Of a stretch of 64,000 bases of DNA, positions 1-10,780 are shown piece by piece. The stretch is from NCBI RefSeq assembly GCF_010183535.1, contig NC_071330.1, positions 248,001 through 312,000 on the forward strand, in the 5' to 3' direction. The notes beneath the pieces were generated by a model. The model was not told where the DNA came from, did not search any database, and saw only the letters and a program-made list of their open reading frames with translations. A program made the position numbers and the translations under genes. The stretch comes from Caenorhabditis remanei. Taxonomy: Eukaryota > Nematoda > Chromadorea > Rhabditida > Rhabditidae. Within the stretch, counting starts at the first letter, position 1. The number at the start of each line of letters is the position of its first letter.

Positions 1-1187
1 CTAGGTTCATATTGTTATCAACCCGAATTTCCAGCCAGATTCATAATCCCCATGACTTCCAACCATCCCACCATTTTCCTGAAAAGTCCCCGGAAACCTA
101 TTACGAAACCCATCCCCCATCAACACATAGACATCGAACACCTCCCTTTCAATTGTGTTCCGTGACTCACTTCTCTCTATTTTCAAAACCCCTCAATACC
201 AATTTCCGTTCTTTCGCCTATTCAATGTGGTTGGCAGAAAAAAGTGGAAAACAAAGAGATTGATTGTTTTTTGATTTGGGGTTTAGTGGTTTAGCTGTCG
301 GTTTCGATAATTCAAATTAATTAGTTTCAATTACTACATTACGTTTTGGAAGCGGTGTTTCATTTGGTAGATTAATTGATCATTTTTTTGGTTTTTTGAT
401 TACAATGTTTCAATAAACTAGCTCAAGTTTTAGTATTTATTGATTAAAAACTTTAAAAAAAATTTTTTTGCAAAAAAGTCGAAATGTATTTTGGATTTCT
501 GACTATTTTTTATGAGAATTTCAAAACATGGCGAAAAATTTTGTGAACGAATTGTGCACATTTTTAAACCGGGTCTACAGGGCCGAGATTTCGCAAGTAT
601 GGTTCAGTAGTCATTTATTGCTTAATTTCGAATTTTTAAGCTCTGCAAAAAATGAATTCTTAAATAATTCGTCACCGCCCGTTTATACCTCCGGGTTCAA
701 AAAACTTGTCAAAAAGAAAAAACAACGAGCCAAAAAATGGCGCATAAAAATGCATGCACACGAAAAAAGTTGTCGTCGTCCTTCTCCTTTTTTCGTCGTT
801 TGATGCTAATCTTTCTGCTCTTTGAGAGTCTCGAGCTCTCGAAAAAGAGCAGACAACAACTACTTATCGATTTCGATGAGCTAGAAACGAGAAACTTTGT
901 GATAAACTTTATCATTATTCATTAGATTTATTTAAAATGCTACCATTCCTACTTGCTATGTCACCGAGAAGAGGTAAAGGAAAACGCGCTCCACTGATAA
1001 ACTAGAGATCTTTCGTGTAGTACTTTTGGACTATCGTTGCTTTTTTTTTAAAAGATTTTTCACCAAAATTCCAACTATTCCAGACCCATCGGACAATCGT
1101 GCGACGGGCGCCTCAAACGACGAGGATAACTACCAAAAACAGACGAAAACCGCAGAAGGTTTCAAGGCGACTGAAGACGGAATCAAA
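1..1187. other. Upstream flank and 5' leader of clp-1
   Basis: I see no convincing coding exon here. Short open frames exist but lack splice signals and coding character. A pyrimidine-rich acceptor (ACTATTCCAG) ends at 1083, about 105 bases before the clp-1 start codon, and could be a trans-splice (spliced-leader) or 5'-UTR acceptor. The rest is AT-rich spacer. Confidence 0.5.
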
Positions 1188-4100
1188 ATGGCTGACGACG
1201 AAGAGGAAATCATTCAGAAGGTCGAAGTGAAACCTGACGAATTCAACGGACTTATCGGATCGATCGCCGGAAATTTGATTAGGGATAAGGTGGGAGTTTT
1301 AGATAAAATTGTGCATGGTTTTGCTGAAAAGTTCAATAGAGCGAATTTACGTAAACAGCCCTGATTCGGATGTAACTCAAAGACTTAAAAATGTACGCTA
1401 AGAAATTCAGTAGGTCGCGTTTTCATATCCTAATTTTTCCCAACGTCTTGAGATCGGTGGCCTAGAATCCCTAATCTCAAAAAACTAGTCCTCTAGAAAC
1501 CGCTGTTAAAACTCAGAACGCCTTTTCACATTTTCACAAATCGTGGCCTAGAAATCCCACCCCCGAAAAACTATTCCATTTTTTTTCAGGTCGGTGGAGC
1601 CGGTGGAGATATTCTCGGTGGACTCGCCAGTAACTTCTTCGGAGGTGGCGGCGGCGGAGGCGGCGGCGGTGGAGGCGGTGGCTTCGGTGGTGGAAGTGGC
1701 GGATTCGGTGGAGGTACTTTTTTTTGAAGAAAACTTTTGAAAAATAGAAAAAAAACGAGAATTCACACCTATATATGTTGTCCATGTTCAATATATAATC
1801 CCTTTGCTTAGTTTTTTAGCTTTGTAGTGCCTACAGTAACCCGAATTTCTATTTTTTTGGCATTTTTTACCTACTGTAGTAATCCCACAGCACCGCCCAT
1901 CATAATATGCAGGTGGCAACAACTATGATCAAGGAGGAGGAGGAGGATACGGTGGAAATGGCGGGAATTCGGGAGATCAAGGAAAACGAAAACGTGATAT
2001 GGCGAAGGATTTGATCGGTGGCATTTTCGATAATGTGATCAATCGGAAAGGGAAAAAGGAACCGAGTGATACGAATTATGGTAGAGTTTGTTGTGATTTT
2101 CATGCTTAAATCCTGTTTTTTTTTGTGGTTTTTTGGTTATAGGCGTGGTCTCCGTCTATCTGGTTTTCCCTGTGTTGGTATACGTGCTCCACCGCATTGT
2201 TTTGTTCAGAAAATTTGAAATTCGGATATGTAGAAACGCGCTCGAGCGCACTTTCCAGATATTAGCTCTGCGCAATTCTTACAACTGCGCTCTACCGAAA
2301 TCATCTTGAAAAATGTCTCTTTTTCTCTAAGTCTCTCAATTATGCACACAGTTTTCTTTGGTCTCGGTAGAGCGCGGTTGTAAGAAGCATGTCGATAAAT
2401 CTTTCTCTCTACACTTTTACGCGTTAACAAGTGCGCTCCAGTGCACAAAAGCTTTATCGCCACATTTTAAGTTTTGCTATGCTCACAGGTGGTGGTCGAC
2501 AACCCCCGCCGAACAATTATGGTGGAGGAGGTGGCGGTGGCGGATTCGGTGACATTCTTGGAGGACTTTTGAGCGGTGGTGGTGGTGGTAATGGACAAAG
2601 AGGCGGAGGGCAGAATTACGGTATCTGATGAGTAGATAGAGATTCTTCTAATACACACAGATTCACACAACAACCTTAACGGACTAACAGACACACGATG
2701 AGGCCAGTGTGCAGACGCGCACTATTGACAAGAATGATACATTTTTTGTGTCACGGTGAACATTCGAATTTATATAGTCGATATAGTATCCATCCATATA
2801 AGTTCGAATGTTCACCGTTACGCAAAAAAAGTATCCTTCCTTCTCAATAGAGCGCGGCTGCAATCGGTCTGGTCTCATCGTGCAGACACACAGACGTCCC
2901 TAGCTCCAGTGGGCGGGGCTTACATAACTGCATGTTACACATAGTTTGTTGTGAATTTAGGTGGTGGTGGTAACAGTGGTGGGAACGACATTGGCTCACT
3001 GGTTGGCTCATTGATTGGTGGTGGTGGAAATACTGGAGGTGCTAATTTGCATGTTGCATGGGTCTGATAGTTACAGTAACCGATCTTTCTAAGTTACCTA
3101 ATTTTTCTTCTACTGTGAAAACAAATAAAGTTTCCGCAAGAATTTTCGAAAAAAAAATTTCGCGGGCGGAGCTTAAACTGCAAACACTGAATTTCAAGAT
3201 AAACTCGTGTTTTAATCGATTAAACATGAAAAATGCACAAATCTGCGGTAAAATGTTTAAGCTTTTAAAAAACTAGTTGAAAAAAGTCTGAAATTAGTCA
3301 GATGCATCATTTTTTGAAAACGCGTCCAAGGTGCGCCAGCCAGTTGTAAAATGTGAATTTTGGCTGAAAAAAGCGGGAAAATGAGCAAAAACACGAATTT
3401 ATCTTGATAATCAATACCGCTCGTTGAAAAATCAGATGAAATTTAGAATTTTATCGCTTGCAGTTTAAGCTCCACCCACAATGCCTTGCCGCACCGTCAA
3501 AGTTTAAAAATGTTTTGCTGGAACTTTATTTTTGGACAGTATCTCATTGACAATCTTCACTTTTTGTCATTTCTTAATAGTCAACGGGCTGGGAACCCCT
3601 TCCCCCCGCTTATAGCCATAACCATCCGATATTCCAGGCGGAGGTGGCGGCAACTACGGTGGTGGTGGCGGTGGCAACCAAGGAGGCGGCGGTGGCGGCG
3701 GATTCAACTTGAACGATATCGGTGGAATCATCAACAGTCTCGGAGGAGGCGGATCCGGTGGTGGAGGTGGACAGAAGCAAGGAGGAGGCGGTGGATTCGG
3801 CGATATTCTCGGAGGAATTGGATCGCTTATTGGCGGTGGCGGTGGTGGTCAATACAATGGAGGTGGCGGGAATGTCAATCCGAATCGACTCAACGGAGGA
3901 ATGGTCAATATCATTGGAAACTTGATTGGAGAGGCCGCTCATCGATTCTTGGGTGTCGACCCGTCGACCGGACGTATCATTGGAGCAGTTGCTGGAAACG
4001 TGATAATGGGTCTCGGAGGAAAAGATAATTCCCTTGGAAACATTGGAAAAGTCATCTTGGATAACATCATCTCTGGAAAGTTCAGACGTGACGTTGATCC

Positions 4101-7100
4101 ATTCGTCCGTCCGGGACCGGATCCAGATCGAGGAGGCGGTGGTGCGGGACCAAGTCCAATCGCGCCAAGACCAACTACTGAGCCACAAGATTTCTATGAA
4201 TTGAGAGATCAATGTTTGGAGCGCAAACAACTGTTCGAGGACCCACAATTCCAGCCTGTCGACAGTTCGCTCTTCTTCTCAAAACGCCCGCCAAAGCGTG
4301 TCGAATGGCTCCGCCCAGGAGAGATCGTTCGCGAGCCACAATTGATTACTGAGGGACACTCGAGATTTGATGTTATTCAGGTATGGAAATCTGGATAGAT
4401 AGATAGAAATCTGGAGATTCTGAAGTCGAGACATCTGGAGACAGTGAAAAAAAGAAATATGGGAAAACGAGGCATTTCAAAACTGTGGACACTTCGAAAC
4501 TGAATATTTGAGAACCGAAGTTTTCGAATATCTCGGTTTCGAAATTCCGAGATACCCTGATTTTTAGTTAGGTGTCCCGGTTTCAGAATGTCTCGTTTTC
4601 GGTTATTCCGCTTCTCCTGATTTTAAATTTTCTTCATTTTTCAAATTTCTGATTTCGAAATGAATCGAAGCCATATAACCAAAGGGCAAGTAAGTATTTC
4701 AAGAAACCTGCTTTTGAGTACAAAACTTCAAAAAATTTCAGAAAAATCGAAAAATCGCTTTTTGTTAATAATTTTAAAAGCATTTCAGTAGAAATTTCCA
4801 AGATTTCTAGAACGGTTTTTTCGAAACTTTCCGAAAATTTTTCGCAAAGTTTAGAATGAAAAACGTTTCGCCAATTATTTCCTCTTCCAGGGAGAACTCG
4901 GTGACTGCTGGCTCCTCGCGGCCGCTGCCAACCTGACACTCAAGGACGAATTGTTCTATCGTGTCGTGCCACCAGATCAATCGTTCACTGAGAACTACGC
5001 TGGAATCTTCCATTTCCAATTCTGGCAATACGGAAAATGGGTTGACGTCGTCATTGATGACCGTCTTCCGACTAGCAACGGAGAACTGTTGTACATGCAT
5101 TCGGCTAGTAACAACGAGTTTTGGAGTGCACTTCTCGAGAAGGCTTACGCTAAGTAAGTGTGCTCTATTGGAGTGGGCGGAGCTTAAATCCTTGAATTTC
5201 AGACTGTTCGGATCGTACGAGGCTCTGAAGGGAGGAACGACTTCTGAAGCTCTTGAAGATATGACTGGAGGTCTCACCGAATTCATCGACTTGAAGAATC
5301 CACCAAAAAATTTGATGCAAATGATGATGAGAGGGTAGGGACATCTGGATGGACATGTGGATATACAGATGCACATGCGGACAGAAAATTTGGGAAACTG
5401 GCGCGCCTTTGATGCGTCTCACGTTTCACACATAACTTTTATGATAAAAATCAACAAAAAAAAGCATAGAAAGAGCATAAGATTCAAGATTTGTTCCCAA
5501 AAAAAAACAAGATAGAAAACGCGTCAAAGTCACGCCAGACTGAACATTTTTCTGCCAGGCTTCGTGAGAATTACTAAAATTTGTGTTACTTTTCGAGAAA
5601 TAATCATCTTTTGGGAAACGGTTTCTTTGATAAACGCGTTCAAGGCGCGCCAGACACCATTTTATCAACAAAAACACATTAAAACGCGCAATGGGTGCGC
5701 CAGAAAATTCGAGAAAACTGATCGAAAACAGCGAAAATCTAGAAATTTCAATGACTGGCGCGCCTTTGACGCGCTTCCACTTTCGAAATCAAGTTCTTTC
5801 GGTGAAGATCATAACATCCCAAATAAAATATTTCAAATTTCAATATCTGAAGAAAAACGCGCCGAACGCGCCTCAGTAAATTACCAATCAACATGAAATT
5901 TGATTGTCTGGCGCGCCTTACGCGTTTTTCACTTCCTACACAAAATCAACTGAAAAAGCATAAAAGGAGCACAGCGTGATCGACCCGAAAATTTTCTTTT
6001 AGAACGAAAAATGCAAGATAGAAAACGCGTCAAAGTCACGCCAGACTGAACATTTTTTCGTTTTCGAGAAATAATGTTTTTTGGTCCGAAAAGGCGCCGA
6101 ACGCGCCCCAGTCAATTTGAAATTCCAATCAATATGAAATATTTGCAGATTCGAAATGGGATCTCTCTTCGGTTGCTCAATCGAAGCGGATCCAAATGTG
6201 TGGGAGGCGAAAATGTCGAATGGATTAGTGAAAGGACACGCCTACTCGATCACTGGATGCCGAATCGTCGACGGACCAAACGGACAAACATGCATTCTCC
6301 GTATCCGTAATCCATGGGGAAACGAACAAGAATGGAATGGGGCGTGGTCTGATAACTCACGTGAATGGAGAAACGTTCCGGACTCGGTCAAACAGGATAT
6401 GGGATTGAAATTCGATCATGACGGAGAGTTTTGGATGTCATTCGAAGATTATATGAGAAATTTCGAGAAAATGGAAATCTGTAATTTGGGACCAGATGTC
6501 ATGGATGAGGTCTATCAGATGACTGGAGTCAAAGCAGCTGGAATGGTTTGGGCCGCTAATACTCATGATGGAGCATGGATTAGGAATCAGACGGCAGGAG
6601 GATGCAGAAATTATATTAGTGAGTTTGGACACACAGAGACACAGACAGACTGAAGAAATGCAAGACAGAGAAAACGCGTCAAAGTAACGCCAGACTGAAC
6701 ATTTTTGCGCCAAGTTTCGTAAAAATGCTTGTGTTTTTGAGTTATTTTTCGAGAAATGACTCCCTATTGGGAAAGAATTTCTCTGATAAACGCGTCCAAG
6801 GTGCGCCAGACTGCATTTTAACGACAAAAACACGTCTAATGTTGACTTTAAGTGATAAATTTCGTAAATTCGAACGACAAGACTCGAAAAAAAATAAGCT
6901 GAGAAATATGGAAAAGATCTGAAGACATCTCGACATACAGACAGAGAGAACAACGCGTCGGAGGTGCGCCAGTTGAATTCTGAAGCGATTCGATTTTTGA
7001 AATTTTGGGCATACAGACTCACAGACAGACACAGTGATGAATATAATCGGGAATTACCAAAAATACCCATAAAGTGGACATCCTGTTTCACAGACACACA

Positions 7101-9128
7101 GACATATAGACAGGTGGACATCGGGACACACAGACCTGCTTCTGCACAATACCTTTTGCTGAAAAAAATGACAAAAATCCGTTTTTCTGAGAAAATTCAA
7201 AGCAAAGGTTGTTCGAATAGTGTCATAGATTTATTGGGACATCTGGAAATACCGACAGACATCTGGACATACAGATTACAAACCGGACATCTGGACAGAC
7301 ATTTGGAGTATTTCGAGTAAAAAAACTTTAAAAAAATTAAATATTTCGACATAAATTTTGAAACACTAATAATAAAAGATAATTTTTCGGAAATATCAAA
7401 ACAGACTTTTGGACAAGTATTTCGAGAACATTTGTTTTGAAAAAAATTGAAAAACTAACACTTTTTCGAGAAACTAGGATATCTGGACATTCAGACAGAC
7501 TCCCCGACACCCAAAAAAGTTGTTTAAAAACTCCATAATTCTTCCAGACACATTCGCCAATAACCCGCAATTCCGTGTGCAGCTTACCGATTCGGATCCA
7601 GATGACGACGACGAGTTGTGTACTGTCATATTCGCTGTAATGCAAAAATACAGGTAAAGGACATCCGGACACACCGACAATTCGAAAATTTTCTATTGAA
7701 TTTTTTTCCAGACGTAACTTGAAACAAGACGGACTCGACAACGTGCCGATCGGTTTTGCAGTTTATGATGTGAGTTGGAGAATTTCAGCAAAACAAAATT
7801 TTCAGAATTATTTAAATTAAAAAAAAATTAATTTTCTGAAATTTTCAGATGAACAATGTAAGTTGTTGCTGAAACAGCTGAAAATGGGTAAAAGTAGCGA
7901 AAAATTGTGTCGTTTTCTAAATACTCTAACCCACAAATCCAGTTTTGGTGGCCTAGAAATTTCCTAGTCCATCAAAAAAGGAAGCAATTAGTTCACCCAC
8001 TTCGTTCAGTGTGTGTCTTTGTGTGTATTTCTTTGTTTTTATGTTTTTTAGGCCACGCCCAGAAAAAGCAGACTGAAAATTTGAATTTTTCAGTTTCGAC
8101 TATGTTTTTAAATATCAATAAAACCTCAAGCGTACACAGAATTTTCGATTAAAAAAATTTAAAAGTTTTGTGAAAAAATTGTGCACATTTTTTGAATCCG
8201 GGAGCTAGTGGCTTTTACAAAAAGTGTCCTAACCACTTGTTGTTCGCTTTTTTTCTGTAAAAAGCACTGAAAATCTTCGATTCCACCTCAAAAACCCGCG
8301 AATTTTCAGGCTGGAGGTAGTCGTGGACGTCTCAACAAGCAATTCTTCGCCGCCAACAAATCAGCCATGAGATCTGCTGCTTTCATCAATTTAAGAGAGG
8401 TATGGGGGGACTAAATTTGGGTTTCTAGGCCACCATTTTCTTTTTCCAGATGACTGGTCGATTCCGTGTGCCACCTGGCAACTACGTCGTGGTTCCATCG
8501 ACTTTCGAGCCAAACGAGGAGGCCGAATTCATGCTTCGTGTCTACACGAATGGATTCATTGAGTCTGAGTGAGTTTTTGGGACATCTGAACTTACAGAGT
8601 GACAGACAGAATCTGAAAAAAGCGTTTTCAAAACTGGAAAATTCAAAATCCTAGATTAGGCTGGCGCACCTTTGACGCGGCTCCATAAGTTTAGAAGTGC
8701 TCACTTTGATACGGTTCTGTTGAACTGGCGCGCCTGTGCCGCTTTCTATGACGAGTTGAAAATCAGATAGTCTGGCGCACCTTTAACGCGTTCTAATTTA
8801 GTTTAACTCCATGAACGTTTTTGTGTGTTTTAGAACTTTTTTAGATATGGTTTTAGTAAGTTTTACTAACTGGCAACAACGTCAAGCTTTGAAGTTTTAA
8901 AACTTTTTTGGCTCTTTTTTAACAAAAAAATACTTGAGTTTTTGAAAAAATTCACTGATTCCCTTAAATCACACATGATTCAAAAATCTGGAAATTCGTT
9001 TTTGAAACATTTTTGAGCTAAAAATTTCTGAATTTCCAGACCAAAAATCACATATGTCTTGAATAGTTCATTGGGCATTTCAGACTGAAATTTTAGACAA
9101 TTTCCTCTATTTTTCCAGAGAACTCTAA
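1188..9128 (+). CDS. clp-1: Calpain-type cysteine protease, clp-1 orthologue
   Basis: Predicted 864-aa intracellular cysteine protease. Exons: 1188-1289, 1590-1713, 1913-2080, 2489-2620, 2961-3038, 3638-4380, 4891-5153, 5203-5334, 6149-6618, 7548-7653, 7712-7769, 8310-8399, 8450-8568, 9119-9128; all have GT/AG ends and phases agree. The start [10 protein letters not shown] fits my memory of C. elegans CLP-1. Residues 35 to about 345 are glycine-rich and low in complexity. The protease core has its catalytic Cys at about 455 (GELGDCWLL), His at about 611 (KGHAYSITG) and Asn at about 635 (RIRNPWG), so it should be active. A C2-like domain III follows. I see no EF-hand penta-domain, so it is an atypical calpain. 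In C. elegans, CLP-1 is linked to calcium-dependent necrosis and muscle proteolysis. Introns carry many dispersed repeats. A microexon at 7849-7857 may add three residues. Confidence 0.95.
2261..2390. repeat. Fold-back MITE, GCGCTCTACCG family
   Basis: Inverted arms beginning CTTACAACTGCGCTCTACCG (left) and its near reverse complement ending GGTTGTAAG (right) enclose about 55 bases with TCTCTTTTTCTCTAAG. It sits in a clp-1 intron. Related copies occur at 39335-39465, 40930-41025 and 59090-59206. Confidence 0.75.
2697..2882. repeat. Imperfect palindrome in clp-1 intron
   Basis: Two arms of about 80 bases, with inner ends near TCGAATGTTCACCGT and outer ends ATGAGGCCAG / CTGGTCTCAT, are reverse complements with scattered mismatches around a centre at about 2785. 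It looks like a non-autonomous DNA transposon (MITE). I did not find a second copy in this window. Confidence 0.65.
5398..8792. repeat. Cluster of short GGCGCACCTTTGACGCG repeats
   Basis: About 15 copies of a roughly 20-bp word, consensus CTGGCGCACCTTTGACGCGT, occur in both orientations in clp-1 introns. Examples start near 5398, 5518, 5634, 5682, 5755, 5908, 6024, 6671, 6788, 6952, 8660, 8735 and 8772. Copies differ by a few bases and spacing is irregular. Between them lie runs of ACAGACAG / GGACATCTGGACA words at 5340, 6630, 7020-7270, 7480 and 8580. The copies lie in introns and avoid the exons. Confidence 0.8.
7849..7857 (+). other. clp-1: Candidate 9-nt alternative microexon of clp-1
   Basis: Nine bases encoding Met-Asn-Asn lie between a good acceptor (ATTTTCAG) and a perfect GTAAGT donor, inside the intron between exons 7712-7769 and 8310-8399. 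Both flanking junctions are phase 0, so inclusion adds exactly three residues (VYD-MNN-AGG) without shifting the frame. The insertion falls in the C2-like domain III. Inclusion is inferred from splice signals only. Confidence 0.6.
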
Positions 9129-9538
9129 ACTGAATCGTCGCCCCACGCCGCCCATCCACTGCCACCAACACACGCAGCCTCTTCACCAGCTTATCAATCG
9201 ACCCGATGTTCACACCGGCTGCTCTTCTCTCTTCCAAAATGACCCATTCTCTCTTCTTTTTGCTCCCACTAAAATGTATAAACCTCTCTTCTATTCCCCC
9301 CCCCTTATAAATTTCTGTTGTTTTTCTCTCGCCGTCTCTCTCTCTCCCCCATCACTGTTCTATTTCTCTCTTTCTCTTTTCCTCTGCAGATTTTCGTACA
9401 CTTTTTGCTTCTCTATTTTCTCGTCGCTACACTTCTTATGATGTTGCTTGTTGTGTAGTTCTTTTTAATGGTTTCTACTTTTCCCCGTTCCCTATTCCCT
9501 CCCGTTTTTTAATGTAAAATTTATAAAGTGCTTGTAAT

Positions 9539-9544
9539 AATAAA
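9539..9544 (+). terminator. clp-1: clp-1 polyadenylation signal
   Basis: Canonical AATAAA about 410 bases after the clp-1 stop, followed by TGTGTTGT. Confidence 0.7.
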
Positions 9545-10229
9545 ATGTGTTGTATGCTAAAAAAATCTAATATTTTCGATATTAATAAGACAACAGGGAT
9601 CTTCCATGCGAAACTTTTCGCTATTTTCGAGTTTTTAAGATGATTTTCGCTTCGAGACCCAAAAGTTTTAGTTTTTATAAATAGGGCTAGACTACTGTAG
9701 TTTTCGTGGTAGGACCTAGGTAGGATTGGTTACTGTATATTTTGTCGTAAGACTTCTTTTTCTTCAATAACAAAAATTAAGAAAACTCGCTGCGAGACCC
9801 AGGAAATTGTAATTTTTGGAGATTACTGTAGCTTTTAGACTGTTTCGTTTCGTGGCGAGACCCAGTTTTCCACATTACTGTAATTTTCGTGGTGAGACTC
9901 ATCTCAGAAAGCAGATGGTGTTCTTTCTCCACTTTCCCATGCATCCATCGCCTTTTAGCAAAATACAAATATTCAAATAAACGTGAGAGACGGAGAGACG
10001 CAGGATTCATGCACAGTAATATTGAACGCTCCGCAACCGCACCTCGTTGTATTGAGTTTTTATTTTCTTTTGTGTTCACTAATTTTGTTATAAAGATTTG
10101 TCTATGTAGATTAATTACACTATAGTGATTCCATTTTTGCGATAAAATCAGAAAAATGAAAGCAGGAAGCGATTTACAGCTCTGCTGAAAGTGTTAATTC
10201 TAGTCACTACATCGTTTTTATTCTGGAAA

Positions 10230-10450
10230 CCTTAAAATTAAACCAAAATGTAGATATCGGCGTGATCTATGTCTGTGGCCTACTACGGACCAGATGGCTG
10301 GTCTTTAGCACGCTGCGGGCCGGGCTAGAATAACTTTTTTGGTCATTTTCTCGTTTTTTTATCACTTTTTCCCGGCCTACCGTATTCCCAATAGTTATCG
10401 CCTTTATCAAAAAAACGCACTTTCTCATTCTAAAATTTTTGCACACCTTG
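10230..10450. repeat. Partial GC-rich fold-back element
   Basis: It shares the words CCTACTACGG, GCGGGCCGGGCTAGAA and TTTTTCCCGGCC with the complete element at 33061-33428, but the outer arms are missing or degraded. Confidence 0.55.
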
Positions 10451-10780
10451 CATCTCTCCACCTAGTTAAAGTATTCAAGAGTCATTTTCATAACAATAAG
10501 CATACTACCGTAATCTGAATGGTGGTTGCGTTTATCAGTAGAGCGCACTTTCTCAATTTACATTATTCCAGTCCACTCTGTAAATAATCTCAATAGGTAT
10601 AATTCATCTGAAAACGTGAACCATTTCTTTTCTCTAATCTCTCATGTCTCTATACTCTCTCTCATTTAGTCTCAAAGAATTGATTATTTCACTGTTTCTT
10701 AAAGATCCTTGTCCTACCTCCGATTCTCTCATTCTCTATTTTTCTACATAAAATGCTAAAATTTTCAAAATTTTTAGACT

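Larger units (their letters stand above)
9129..10780. other. clp-1 3' UTR and spacer to the KH gene
   Basis: The clp-1 3' UTR is pyrimidine-rich and has an AATAAA signal at 9539-9544. The next gene starts 1.65 kb beyond the stop, too far for a typical worm operon spacing of about 100 bp. A degenerate half of a GC-rich fold-back element lies at 10230-10450. No other gene is apparent. Confidence 0.6.

Noticed and set aside
670..690. Fragment resembling a conserved small-subunit rRNA word (GTCACCGCCCG)
   Set aside because: Only about a dozen bases match and the flanks are not rRNA.
528..925. Short open frames upstream of clp-1
   Set aside because: Lysine/serine-rich translations of AT-rich DNA with no splice signals or domain.
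3610..4248. Long open frame antisense to the Gly-rich clp-1 exon
   Set aside because: It is the Ser/Thr-rich shadow of GGN codons and has no splice structure or start context of its own.
5398..8792. CRISPR-like array
   Set aside because: Repeats are short, in both orientations and irregularly spaced, and this is a nematode genome.
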